64,000 bases of DNA from Myotis daubentonii (GCF_963259705.1 NC_081847.1:73615754-73679753); one strand, 5' to 3'; shown: positions 11,651 through 22,418, counted from the stretch's first letter. Numbers and translations: made by a program. Notes: generated by a model not told the origin, from the letters alone.

Positions 11651-11987
11651 AATTTTGATTATCTTCTGAAAAATTTCCCTAATCTGAAATTCCACTAATA
11701 CAATTGCTTAATTCCAGTACATCTTCCTAAGATCCTACATTCTCTTAATTCTACTTCAAGTAGGATCTGGAACTGAAAGGAAAGCAGAACCCAAAGCATC
11801 CTTACTCTCAAATGTCTCTCACACTGACTGTATGGATCAGCAAGGCCAACATGGCTGGAAAAGCACTTGTTTATTATTTCACAGCAGTGCTTTTCTGTCT
11901 TCCCTGGCTTTCCAAAATTTGTCACTTCAGCCGAAGTGTCGGGTTTAAAACTGGCAAGAGAGGCACACAGTCAAAAGCCAGCAGGAA

Positions 11988-12720
11988 TATATTCCTAGAA
12001 GTGGTATTACTGGGTCAAATGGCAGTTCCATTTTTAAATTTTTGAGGAAACCCATACTGTTTTCCACAGTGGCTGCACCAGTCTGCATTCCCACCAGCAG
12101 TGGAGGGTTCCTTTTTCTCCGCATCCTCTCCAGCACTTGTCATATGTTGATTTGATGATAGCCATTCTGACAGGTGTGAGGTGGTACCTCATTGTTTTGA
12201 TTTGCATCTCTCGGATAATTAGTGACTTTGAGCATGTTTTCATGTGTCTCTTGGCTTTCTGAGTGTCCTCTTTTGAAAATAGTCTATTTAGGTCCTTTGC
12301 CTATTTTTTGATTGGATTGTTTATTTTCCTTTTGTTGACTTGTATGAGTTCCCTGTAAATGTTGGAGATTAAACCCTTATCGGAGATAACACTGGCAAAT
12401 ATGTTCTCCCATGCAGTGGGCTTTCTTGTTGTTTTGTTGATGGTTTCTTTTGCTGGGCAGAAGCTTTTTATTTTGATGTAATCCCATTTGTTTATTTTCT
12501 CCTTAGTCTCTATTGCCCTAGGATCTATGTCTATAAAGATATTGCTACAACATATGTCTGCAATTTTGTTGCCTGTGGAGTCTTGTAGGATTTTTATGGT
12601 TTCCCATCTTATATTCAAGTCCTTTAGCCATTTTGAGTTTGTTTTTGTGTATGGTGTAAGTTGGTGATTTGGTTTCATTTTTTTGCATGTATCTGACCAA
12701 ATTTCCCAGCACCATTTATT
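11988..12720 (-). pseudogene. L1 ORF2 C-terminal fragment, inverted segment, distal part
   Basis: The minus-strand translation gives recognisable L1 ORF2 segments downstream of the reverse transcriptase. Examples are KSFCPAKETINKTTRKPTAW and WENIFASVISDKGLISNIY, then [15 protein letters not shown] and [19 protein letters not shown] in shifted frames. It is disrupted by frameshifts and truncated, with no intact protein. Confidence 0.9.
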
Positions 12721-13778
12721 TATTTTTTTTTTTTTTCTATGTTGCCTAAAATCTTAAAAAAAGGCTATTTTTAATGAATACATTTTAAATCTACGCTATG
12801 ATTATAAGTAAAATAGAAATATATGGGAGCCCTGGAGGAGGCCTCGCAACGGCACGTCCAGGGCTTCGGGATTTAGGTCTCCAGCTTTCCATCTCCTGGT
12901 GCCAGTCCCACAGCAACAAGGACAACAGTCAACATGCTGCTTACAGTTCTCGCCATCACCCGCTGGGTCACCTTGGACACGAGCGCTCTCTCCTGTCAGG
13001 CTGGCAGGGAGTGTCCGTGGCCACGCCCAAGAGGCACCTCTGGGCCGCTCTGGAGCCTGGCTGGCGGGTGTTTCAGATGGTGGCAGAAGCAAGTCTGTTC
13101 CGGCATCCCATGCATGTCTCCAGGACGCTCCTGGGCCAGGGATGGAAGTGGGGCACACTGCGTGAGGACTCGAGGCGGTGGTGCCATCCTCGGGAACCAT
13201 CATCTCCGGTAGTTCAGTTGAGCCTCAGGGAACAAGGTGATCCATTGAAAGACAAAGGCTCCTGATGTTGGTTGTCCTCACTTGTCACAAATTTACTTTC
13301 CTTTCCTCCTTTTCACTCCTGCAGTCTCGTCGTCTCCCTTCTTCTCTCCTTGGGTAACCGATTCTCCTCCTTCCTCCTCCTCCTCACATGGTACAGCTCT
13401 GTGCTGCATTAGTCTTTAAGTCTCATGCTGTCTTGATCTCTTAAAAGCATTAATCAGGCCCAATGGCAATACAAGGCCGGACCCACAGCCACACATGCCC
13501 AAGATGTTGATAGGCAAGATGGACGACAGGCACAAATTAGCTGTGCCTTTAAAATTCCTGCTGTTGAAATGTTCCTTTTGAAATACCTTTTAAAAATTTG
13601 AATGCAAAGTAGAAGCAGTCCTTCCATTCACATGTCTGTACAGAGATTTTGCCATAGTCGTCCAGACAACTTTCTCTTCCATACTCAGTCACTTTAGATT
13701 GTCATGTAGCAACATACAAATACATGGATGAGCAATGCCTTATTGTTTAACTAGCACATGCACAAAAATTCCAAAGTG
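12721..13778 (-). pseudogene. Polyadenylated retrocopy of an unidentified transcript, inserted into the L1
   Basis: This 1058-bp block splits the L1 and is flanked by perfect 16-bp copies of CCCAGCACCATTTATT (12705-12720 and 13779-13794), itself L1 sequence present once in an intact element. The left end is a poly-T run, so the copied RNA is on the minus strand with its A-tail at 12736-12721. An ATTAAA signal lies at 12775-12770, 30-odd nt before the tail. Minus-strand target context TTT/AATAAA fits L1-endonuclease cleavage. The longest minus ORF (133 codons, 13203-12802) resembles nothing I recognise. The parent transcript is unknown and may be mostly 3' UTR or non-coding. Confidence 0.88.
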
Positions 13779-13794
13779 CCCAGCACCATTTATT

Positions 13795-14420
13795 AAAGAG
13801 GCTGTTTTGACTCCATTGTATGCTCTTGCCTCCTTTGTCGAATATTAATTGAGTATAATGGCTTGGGTCAATTTTGGGGCCTCTATTCTGTTCCATTGGT
13901 TTATATGACTGTTCTTGTGCCAGTACCAGGCAGTTTTAAGAACCGTGGCGTGGTAATATAGTTTGATGTCTGGAATTGTGATCCCTCCAACTTTGTTCTT
14001 CTTTCTTAGGATAGCTGTGGCTATTCGGGGTCTTTTTTTATTCCAAATGAATTTTTGGAGAGTTTGTTCTAGATCTTTGAAATATGCCATTGGTATTTTA
14101 ATAGGTATTGCACTGAATCTATAGATTGCTTTGGGTAGTATGGACATTATAATGATGTTGATTCTATCAATCCATGAACATGGTATGTTCTTCCATTTGT
14201 TTATGTCTTCCTCTATCTCTTTTTTTCAATGTCCTGTAATTTTCCAAGTACAGGTCTTTTGGTTAAATTTATTCCTAGGTATCTTAATTTTTTTTGGTGC
14301 AATGGTAAATGGGATTGTTTTTTTTTCATTTCTCTTTCTGTGAGTTCATTATTGGTGTATAAAAAGGCCATAGATTTCTGGGTGTTAATTTTCTATCCTG
14401 CTATATTGCCAAATTCATTT
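13795..14420 (-). pseudogene. L1 ORF2 fragment, inverted segment, proximal part
   Basis: The minus-strand frame reads [19 protein letters not shown], then [39 protein letters not shown] and [17 protein letters not shown], typical of mammalian L1 ORF2 after the reverse transcriptase. Its 5' limit (LNEFGNIAG-like) abuts the inversion junction at 14420/14421. Confidence 0.93.
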
Positions 14421-14984
14421 CAGAAAGGATATATGCACCCCTATGTTCATAGCAGCACAATTTACAATAGCCAAGATTTGGAAACAGCCTAAATGCCCAT
14501 CAACAGATGAGTGGATTAGAAAACTATGATACATCTAGACAATGGAATACTACGCTGCTGTAAAAAAGAAGGAATTCTTACCATTTGTAGCAGCATGGAT
14601 AGAACTGGAGAGCATTATGCTAAGTGAAATAAGCCAGGAAGTGAAAAAAAAACACCACATGATCTCACCCATTTATGGATAATAAAGAACATTATAACCT
14701 GATGAACAAAATGATAGATACAGAGGCAGAGAAGCATTGAACAGACTGTCAAATTACAGTGGGAAGGCTGGGGAGTATTGGGGGTGGGGGGTAGGTAAGA
14801 GATCAACCGAAGGACTTGTATGCATGCATATAAGCATAACTAATGGACACAAGACACTGGGTGGGGGGCGGGGGGGGGGAGGCCGGGGGAAGGTCAATGG
14901 GGGAAAAAAAAAAGGAGACATACTACTATCTGTAATACTTTAAACAAAATAAAATTTAAAAAATAAAAATAAATAAAAAATAAA
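14421..14984 (+). mobile_element. L1 3' end, direct segment of the twin-primed insertion
   Basis: Begins CAGAAAGGATATATGCACCC and runs through GGAATACTACGCTGCTGT, the ORF2 end, a G-rich 3' UTR tract and an A-rich tail. Very similar to the L1 at 23037-23926 from about 23402 onward. Confidence 0.94.
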
Positions 14985-15079
14985 CCAGCAGGAAGAATCT
15001 TGTTTTTCACATATGTGATAGCCTTTATTTTCTAAAACCACCATCCATCCCCCAATTGCCTTTAAAAAAAAAATAGTTT

Positions 15080-15189
15080 CAAATAGCAAGAATTCCTTCT
15101 TTCTTACAGCAGCATGAGTGGGGGCGGGGGGGGGGGGGCAGGAGTAGGGGGATAATAAGGACACATATGTAATACCTTACTCAATAAAG
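15080..15189 (+). mobile_element. Minute twin-primed L1 (110 bp)
   Basis: The left 35 bp (to about 15118) is the reverse complement of the L1 GCTGCTGTAAAAAAGAAGGA region. The remainder is the direct L1 terminal G-tract, GGACACATATGTAATACC and tail. AAAAAAAATAGTTT flanks both sides (15066-15079 and 15190-15203), although this duplicate is A-rich. Confidence 0.75.
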
Positions 15190-15203
15190 AAAAAAAATAG
15201 TTT

Positions 15204-15360
15204 GATTTTTAGAGAGAGAGGAAGGGAGAAGAAAGAAACACCGATATGAGAATATAACATCTATTGGCTGCAACCCACGCATGTGCCCCGACCAGGAATC
15301 AAACCAGCAACCTCTTGGTGCACAGACTGATGCCCAACAAAGCCACACTGGCTAGGGCCA
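15204..15360 (-). mobile_element. tRNA-derived SINE (-), diverged
   Basis: Reverse-oriented copy: GATTTTTAGAGAGAGAGGAA tail region, GTGCCCCGACCAGGAATCAA box complement, and CCACACTGGCTAGGGC head complement. Shorter than the VES copies that carry CCGGTTTGGC. Confidence 0.85.
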
Positions 15361-15437
15361 AAATTGCTTTTAATAATGTTGTTCACAGAAGAGGTCTAGT
15401 ATTAAAGATAATTTATGGCTAAGAATGTAACCTTTCA

Positions 15438-15592
15438 CCGTGGGCAGTTGGTTCAATGATTGGAGTCATTCTGCATACCAAAAAGTTGCAGGTTCAATCC
15501 CCAGATGAATGTGTGGGAAGCAACCGATTGATGCCCCTTTTACTCTCTCTAAAAATTAATAAACATAGCCTCAAGTGAGGATAAAAAAAAAT
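15438..15592 (+). mobile_element. tRNA-derived SINE (+), divergent short type
   Basis: A GGCAGTTGGTTCAATGATTG-type head, GTTGCAGGTTCAATCCCCAG box, CTCTCTAAAAATTAATAAAC and a tail with TCAAGTGAGGATAAAAAAAA. Flanking AATGTAACCTTTCA and AATGCAACCTTTCA (15424 and 15593) differ by one base. Confidence 0.85.
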
Positions 15593-15670
15593 AATGCAAC
15601 CTTTCAAGAGAAGTGTTTGGTGAGAGCCTACAAGCCCAGTGATTCCTTACCATCTAGTAAGAGTATTCCT

Positions 15671-15913
15671 GCCCTGGTCAGTGTGGCTCAGTTGGGTGGG
15701 GGTGTTGTCCCATGCACCACAAGGTTGCCAGTTTGATTTCTGGTCAGGGCACATGCCTGAGTTGCAGGCTCAATTGCCCCCTCACACTCATCCTAGTGGG
15801 AATGGCATGCAGGAGGCAATCAATGATACACTCTCACATCAATATTTCTCTCTCTCTTCCCCTCTCCCTTCCTCTCTCTCTAAAAATCAATTTTAAACAT
15901 CTTAAAAAGAAAT
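15671..15913 (+). mobile_element. VES-like SINE (+) with 9-bp TSD
   Basis: GCCCTGGTCAGTGTGGCTCA head, TTTGATTTCTGGTCAGGGC box and a long CTCTCTCTTCC region. AGTATTCCT flanks it at 15662-15670 and 15914-15922. Confidence 0.92.
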
Positions 15914-16339
15914 AGTATTCCTTTTGGGTTTGGGGGGGAAGGATCTATATATACATTTTTTTACAAGAATCTAAAGTGCTAAATATTAATGCTAACAGAA
16001 AGAAGCAGTGTCAGATATAAACAGAAGAAATTATTTTTACTTGACTTTGGTATAAACTCTTCCTGTGATGTTACAGACCAAACAGGAGATAGTCAGAGAT
16101 GGGGTTTTCATTGGGTCAGAATTTAATGAGACTAATACAACTAGTGCCAAAAACTTTAGAGATGTGGGGCCCAAAGTGAGAGGTCGTGCCTGAAATGTTC
16201 TGGCATTTTAAACGCTGAGCTGCTTATGACATGCAAATGAGAAAGAGGTGCTTATTATTTAAACACAGACAGTTGAGTTACACAACTAACCTTCCTTGCA
16301 GAGGGAGTTTTTGTTTTGTTTTGTTTTTGACTGGAAAGA

Positions 16340-16475
16340 ATAATGTAGTGGAAGAAAAACATGAGGATTCAGAAGCCCTGGTCTCATCCTCTCTCTACTA
16401 CCCTATTGCCCTGTGACTATGAGCATATCACCTCAGACTCCTGATACACAAAGAGATAAGATGAAATAATCTTTA
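16340..16475 (-). repeat. MIR SINE fragment (-)
   Basis: Reverse-complement MIR order: GAAGCCCTGGTCTCATCCTC, CCCTGTGACTATGAGCATAT and CACCTCAGACTCCTGATACA, resembling the strand that reads trait/TGTGACCTTGGGCAAG. Diverged. Confidence 0.6.
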
Positions 16476-18032
16476 ATACCCTTTCCCTTATTTTCACCTT
16501 GAGAACAAAGGGAAAATCACAGGAATAAGATGGGATTCCTTGAGGGGTGGGTCCACATCCCATTCTCTCAACAGAAAGGCTGGTTTTCCATTCTCTGACA
16601 TTCCAAGTATGCAGCACATGTTACTACGCAGCAAAAAGATGCCTCCTGGATATGGGTCCTTAGTGTAACCCAAGGAAAAATGACTGATGCTAAAATCTAA
16701 CAGTCAAAAGGAACATACAAACACATTACTGTTAACAAAGTATCAGAATAAAGTGAAGCATTTTCAAACAGAATATATGAAATCTTAATTATTCTGGGCT
16801 TCACAGGTGACTTAACAAGCCTCAAGGTTTCCTTAATCTGCTACAGAAGAAAAATGAAAAAACCCAAAACTGCTTGAAAGATTAGAAGCCACTTAAAAAA
16901 GGAACATGGTGTACAGGATTTTAATGGACTATAACCAAGACACTTCCTTTGTTGCAAAGAGGTAGTGTGTCAATAGAGGTCAAACAGAAAGTATTTAAAA
17001 GTCTGCTTACAACACATCATCCACTTAAACTGTCTTAAAGTTATTCACATGTGAATTAGAGGTCCAGGGCTAGATTTAGTCATGTAGTCATGTGTAAACA
17101 GAAACTCAGGCCAGGTTTTCCAATGCCTCTTGGCAAACCGGCTATTATTTTCTTAAGCATTTTGAGTAGACATGAAGAAAATATTAAAAGACACAAAACT
17201 GCACAGGAAAAATTCCCGAATTTGCCTATACTATAATCTTGGAAAGTATGCTAGGATTAATGTACAAAATATCTCCCACATTTGTAGAGCAGTTCACAGT
17301 TACAGTGCTTTTATGCTTACTGACTGGTCCCCTCTGAAGCATGTAATATGAGGAAACTGAGGAAGATGAGAAAGCTGAGTTAAGAAAGGCTATTTAACCT
17401 AGCCAACATCACATGAGACCAAAGCAGGTGGACCAAGACAAGAGGCCTTCTGCCAGATAGAGGTAATTAAGCTACTATGGATTTTTCAAGAAAAATAACA
17501 CCAAAATCACATCTTTTATTTTTAAAAAGGAAATTCTGACAAGTCAGGGAAGGACCAAAATTATGTCCTAAAGCCTTTTATGCCACTTTTACCCAATCTT
17601 GTCTCCCACCACAATAGCAAATCATGATTGGTGAAGTATGTACCAGAGAAGAAGGAATCATTTTTTTCAAGTTTTCAATATTAACCTCTATCTTTTTAAA
17701 GTCTTTATGGACAAATTTCTGGTAACATGAAAATGAGCATTTCTTCATCTAATCTACTAAGATTAAATTCACTAGAGTAATGAAAATGGAAACTAGATGA
17801 TCAGCTAGCAAGAAATGAGTTAGCAGTGGAGAAAAAAAGACCACAGAAGTGGTAGATGATTCATGAAGAAATATTCCCACTAGAGAAAATTAACCTACTT
17901 ATTTTAATGGTTCAGAAATGTATTCATAAAAAGAAAAGTATTTTTAAATTTTAGTGATTCATAAAAAGAACATACTTTAAAAGCAATTCTCACTTTAACT
18001 TGTCTATAGCCAATAAACCAAGCTAATGAGTA
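16476..18032. other. Intron 3 stretch with only weak MIR-like sequence
   Basis: A MIR-like GAGGAAACTGAGGAAGATGA is seen near 17350. Otherwise no gene or family is recognised. Confidence 0.5.
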
Positions 18033-18340
18033 TAACTGACCCTTGAACAATGAGGGGGTAGGAGTGCATATCCCCTTCCACCCCATGCATAGTCAAAAAT
18101 CCATGTATAATTTTTGACTCCACAAAAACTGAACTACTAATAGCCTACTGTTGACTGGAAGCCTTATCAATAACATAAACAGTCAATTAGCACATATTCT
18201 GCATGTTATATGCATTATATACTTAGTCTTATAATAAAGTAAGCCCCCAGAGGAATGAAAATGTTATAAAGAAAATACATTTACAGTATTTATTGAAAAA
18301 AAATGCATATAAGTGGACCAAGAAGTTGTTCAAGAACCAA
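18033..18340 (+). mobile_element. Tigger2-type DNA transposon copy
   Basis: TA followed by AACTGACCCTTGAACAATGA, then ACTACTAATAGCCTACTGTT and ACAGTATTTATTG to TATAAGTGGACC and TTGTTCAAG. This is the full order of a short Tigger2-like MITE with a decayed right terminus. Confidence 0.82.
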
Positions 18341-19202
18341 GTGTAGTTCTAAGAGATTCTAGGCTGGAGGCACTAGTTCTAATAAATGTTTAATCTTTAC
18401 ATTCCCTTCTAACAAAACTTAAGCTACCATGGGAATACCATACAACTTTCTCACCAACTGCCTTTAACTCAAAATAGAAGCCTAAGTCCTCATTTTCAAC
18501 AAGTAGTACTATATCCAAAGATACCCTACACATCTTTGAGCTTAACTACTTGCCTCCTACACCAAAAAAATGGGAGCAAAACAAAAAAAAAACACAAACA
18601 TATTTCTGAGGCTTGGATCCCAGAGGGCAGCACTACTGAGTTTCATTTATATTGGTGGGTCACTGGCTTTTGTGAGAGCTGAACTCCTCTGATAACCTGA
18701 TGAAAGCTAGGAATGCCCTCTCCAGGATAATCTCATATATTCGATCTTTTGCATATGATTTCAGCTCACAGACCATGGAAACCCAAGTTAAGAATTTTTC
18801 ATTTATACCCTTTTAAAAGTATAGAAAGAAGGAAAAGGTAGATCATGTCTCCAATCTAGTCACCTTTAATCAAGAAAAGTTCTCTGGACACTTGATTAAA
18901 TTCCATCATACTACAATAAAGCCATAGCTGACTTACTTAAAAATTATACTTTTAATGAGGTATATATTGAATAGAAATTCAGTATACTTGCCTTACACTT
19001 CCTGATCTGAACAATGGAATCACCAGTAAAGCCTGAATTACCAAGGCTCTCTCTTAAAAACTCAAATCAAATACAGTCTCTGCTTACTTTGCTATCCAGG
19101 ATTGACTGTTTATGACTGTAGCTCAAGCTGAAGCCTATTCTAGGTGAGCCAAGCCACAGCCAACCAGCTGAGGAATGAAGGATTTGCTGGTTCAACCCTT
19201 AC
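18341..19202. other. Intron 3 stretch next to exon 3, nothing recognised
   Basis: Unclassified intronic sequence ending at the exon 3 splice donor. Confidence 0.55.
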
Positions 19203-19305
19203 CTGTTGCTATGCTTGGACTTTTCTCGGTCCTTCTCCTTGTCCTTCTTGTGCTCTTTGTGCCGGTGTTCCCGATCTTTGTGTTTATCTTTGTGTTTATG
19301 AGAAT
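19203..19305 (-). CDS. TOP1: DNA topoisomerase I, exon 3 (lysine/histidine-rich tract)
   Basis: A 103-nt exon. The G carried from exon 2 plus AT completes Asp, and then SHKHKDKHKDREHRHKEHKK and DKEKDREKSKHSNS follow, with the last Ser codon split (AG|T) across the next intron. The acceptor is TTGCAG and the donor GTAAGG. Composition is dominated by K, H, D, E and R, as in the disordered TOP1 N-terminal domain, which carries nuclear localisation signals and protein contacts. Compared with the human protein as I recall it, this copy is two residues longer (DK after HKK). I recall the mouse protein as also two residues longer, so the difference may be a human-lineage deletion. Confidence 0.97.
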
Positions 19306-19390
19306 CTGCAACCATAAGAGATGAATCAGTTAAGAGGAGTCATGAGTTATCTCCTGCCTGCCTACCTTGACAGGCCAGTCAAGAAGTTAC

Positions 19391-19573
19391 CCGGCTAGAG
19401 TGGCTCAGTGGGTTGAGCCTCATCCTGTGCACTGAAAGGTTCCATCCCTGTTCAGGGCACGTACGGAAGGCAACTGATCAATGTTTTTCTCTCACACCAA
19501 TGTTTCTTCCCCCCACCCCCTTTCCTTTCTCTAAGCATGTCCTCGGGTGAGGATTAAAAAAAACCAAAAACAC
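19391..19573 (+). mobile_element. tRNA-derived SINE (+), short type
   Basis: CCGGCTAGAGTGGCTCAGTG head, shortened middle (GTTCCATCCCTGTTCAGGGC) and a CCTCGGGTGAGGATTAAAAA tail. Lies directly upstream of a younger VES SINE. Confidence 0.85.
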
Positions 19574-19577
19574 CCAG

Positions 19578-19771
19578 CCCTAGCCGGTTTGGCTCAGTGG
19601 ATAGAGCGTGGAACTGTGGAATGAGGGGTCCCAGGTTTGATTCCGGTTAAGGGCACATGCCCAGGTTGCAGGCTCTATCCCCAGTGGTGTGCGGGAGGCA
19701 GCCAATCAATGATTCTTTCTCATCATTAATGTTTCTCTCTCTCTCTTTCTCCCTTCCTCTCTGAAATCAAT

Positions 19772-19837
<66 letters not shown>

Positions 19838-19838
19838 A
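19578..19838 (+). mobile_element. VES SINE (+) with expanded (TA)n in the tail
   Basis: CCCTAGCCGGTTTGGCTCAG head and GATAGAGCG arm, typical body, then ATCAATCAAAA followed by about 25 TA units (19776-19825) and poly-T. The microsatellite has grown from the SINE tail. Confidence 0.95.
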
Positions 19839-19929
19839 GCACAATGACAAGATTCTAATGGCATTTGTAACACGTCTTGGTTTTAGAGGCAGAGTAATGG
19901 GAGGCCTTGTCTGGGCTGCTTTGTGAAAT

Positions 19930-20618
19930 TTTCCTTGGAAGATTCCATTAAATGATGAGTATTTTCTCATGTGTTTATTGGCCACTCATATATCTTCTTT
20001 AATGTAGTATATCTTCAAATCTCTCCCCCATTTTAAAAATATTTGTCTTATTACTGAGTTGTAAGAGTTCTTTATACATTCTGGATTATGACTTTTTTGG
20101 CTAGCTATATATATTGTGAATACGTTTTTTCTAAGAGTTTTACAGAGGTAAGGGACACACAGGGCACATTTTTTAATCTATAAAGATACCCAGTTGCTCT
20201 TTCACCATTTTTTGAAAAGATAGCCCTTTCCCCATTGAATTGCTTTGACCTCTTTACTGAAAACGAAGTGACCATATAATCACAGGCCTATTTCTCAACT
20301 CTATCCTATCTTTACACAGACACTATCTACTACTATAGCTTCACAGTAAGGTTCTTGTTCATAGGAAGTTTTGAAATCAGATAATATTAAGTACTTTAGC
20401 TTTATTCTTTTAAAAGTAATTTTGGCTATTCTATGTCTTCTGCATTTCCATATAAGTTTTAGATTCATTTTGTCAATTTCTTTTAAAAAAAGAGAAGGCC
20501 AGCTGGGAACTGTGTTCATAGGACAATTTGGAAACACTCTCATGTCTTTTAATCCATGAACAGGGTTCTCTCTCTCTCTCCACTTATTTAAGTCAGTAAA
20601 TCTCAAAATTATAGGGTG
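19930..20618 (-). repeat. Ancient L1 ORF2 fragment (-)
   Basis: The minus strand gives L1 ORF2-like pieces such as IDKMNLKLIWKCRRHRIAKI and ILSDFKTSYEQEPY. The DNA has the TTATTACTGAGTTGTAAGAG landmark of old L1 antisense sequence. Many stops. Confidence 0.85.
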
Positions 20619-20739
20619 TATCAGAATTAATCCAAGGGCCTACTAAAAATGAGGTTCATTGGGGTCAGGTCACCCCAAAGTTGAATATTCATCAATTGGA
20701 AGTTTATGTACGTAACACACTTGTGGCAATTTTAAAATA

Positions 20740-21205
20740 TGTTTAACAGATTCTTTGATACTCTTTCTTTCAATAGGTGTAGCCTAATTTCCTTCTTGAG
20801 TAGATTAGACTTGAGATTCACTCCTAAAAAAAAAGAATAAAATGGAAATGTCGGTATGTAACTTCTGACACCAGGTCATAGAAGACACTGGATTTTTCTT
20901 CTTGCTCTCAGGGAAGCCAGCTGCCATATTGTTACACTTAAGCAGCCTAAGGAGAAGCCTACATGGCGAGGACTTGAAACTTCCGACAAGAGCCATGTGG
21001 GTGACCCATCTTGGAGTAGGCCCCCAGTCTCAGTTAAACCTTTAGATAACTGCAACCCCACAAACACCCTGAGCTGAACCACCCAGCTAAGCTGCTCCTG
21101 GATTCCTGGCTCACAGAAACTGTGTGAGAAAACAAGCGCTTGTTGTTTTAAGTTGCTAAATTTCAAGGTAGCATATTTCGTAGGAATAGATAACTAATAA
21201 TGGAT
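20740..21205 (+). repeat. MLT1-type MaLR LTR (+)
   Basis: The sequence from CTTCTTGCTCTCAGGGAAGC through GCCATGTGGGTGACCCATCT, CTGAACCACCCAGCTAAGCT, GCTCCTGGATTCCTGGCTCA and AACTGTGTGAGAAAACAAGC to GATAACTAATAATG follows the MLT1 LTR consensus order. The 5' limit is approximate. Confidence 0.87.
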
Positions 21206-22415
21206 AGGCAATGTATGTGTTCATCCCATTCCTGGCTCCCAAAATGTGTCAAAGGAAGCTACATTTGGAATAATCCACTAAGTATTCTGTGCCAGGCCCT
21301 ATGGGGACAGAAATGTACATGATCGTACCCTTACCTATAAGAATTTCTCATCCCACAGAGATGGGAAGAATAAAATGATATGGTATCAGAAGCAGGACTT
21401 GAACGCAATCCTCCATGCAATACACACAGAAGACTTCAATTTCTAAAAGTCTCAAGTCTAAAACTTTAAAATGCTGAGTCAATCCAATGTACCAAGTTGG
21501 TGGCCCCCAATACCTGACAGTAATAAAAACCCGCAATTACTTCTGCTCTAAACTAAGCACTTATGGGTAAAATCATAATAATGACAAAACATGCCTCCAG
21601 CAGTACAAACTGGAATGATGTCTGTATTGTTTGATTTTGTTTATGGGCCAGATTTAGCAAACAGGAAACAGAATATTATGATCTGCTATTATGGCTCAAG
21701 AGTATGGCAGGGACATATCTTTTTCTAATTACTCTTTTGTATAATTCAACAAACACAAAAACAAACTTGTAAGAAAAAGATTAGAAGACAGATGACAAAA
21801 TGTTAAAAGTAGTTAACTTTGGGTAGTGAATTTCTGAGCAAGTTGATTTTTGGTATATACTTTGTCTTCTTTTCCAATCTTTTCCCCATGTGAATCACTT
21901 TTATAATAAAAAAGTTATTTTTAAAATTACCAAGCTATAATTTTTTACTTTGAGAAGTACTAGTATAATTTAACTCACTAAAAAGCACTAAATTTAAAGA
22001 ATAAGGAAATTAAATAAAAAATAAATTGAAAGTAATTGTAGGTAGGTTTCAAATACCCACAAGTAAAAAAAAAAAAAAAAAAAATCGGAGTGGGGAAGAG
22101 ATACAGAGATGGATAAAACAAGATTGGCAAAAGGTTGAGAGTTATTGAAGTGGGCAGATATGATACACAGGTGTTCATTACTCTCTCTACTGCCATATAT
22201 GCTTGAAACTTTTCATAATAAAAAGTTTAACCTTCTTCCCTTCTAATCTGGTTTTTTTTTTTTTCCATTATATAAGGGAACATCAAGGAGAAGACTAGCA
22301 AAGAGATAATTTGTATTAAGGAGTAGAAAGAGATACAATTTGATAGATAAAATTAACCCAAGAGTCAGGGTGTCCTACACTAAGGATAACAAGGAGCCAC
22401 TTCAAGCAGCAAAGG

Positions 22416-22418
<3 letters not shown>
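21206..22418. other. Intron 2 stretch with weak L2 and L1 3'-end relics
   Basis: An L2-like piece near 21270-21340 (TATTCTGTGCCAGGCCCTAT) and an L1M-like 3' end near 22160-22228 (GCTTGAAACTTTTCATAATA). The rest is unclassified. Confidence 0.45.

Larger units (their letters stand above)
11988..14984 (+). mobile_element. 5'-inverted (twin-primed) L1, interrupted by a retrocopy
   Basis: The left part (11988-12720 and 13795-14420) is L1 ORF2 sequence on the minus strand. The right part (14421-14984) is the L1 3' end on the plus strand with a poly-A tail. The host duplicate CCAGCAGGAA is at 11978-11987 and 14985-14994. Compared with the L1 at 23037-23926, the inverted end and the direct start are neighbours in the L1 message and only about 24 nt are missing. 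This is the signature of twin priming. About 1.9 kb of L1 message is represented, and frames are broken by stops and the insertion. Confidence 0.93.
3460..19202 (-). other. TOP1: TOP1 intron 3 (about 15.7 kb)
   Basis: Runs from the GTAAGG donor after exon 3 to the TTTTTCACAG acceptor before exon 4. It contains the palindromic MER5-like element, a SPIN element, a 493-bp hAT, seven or more SINE insertions, the twin-primed L1 with its nested retrocopy, and a Tigger relic. Confidence 0.93.

Noticed and set aside
12802..13203. 133-codon minus-strand ORF in the retrocopy as a functional gene
   Set aside because: No recognisable protein, no evidence of expression or conservation, and it sits in a processed insertion. 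Kept only as part of the pseudogene.
15424..15606. Interpretation as a tandem duplication of host sequence
   Set aside because: Direct repeats of 14 bp bracket a tRNA-like head and an A-rich tail, which is the structure of a SINE insertion.
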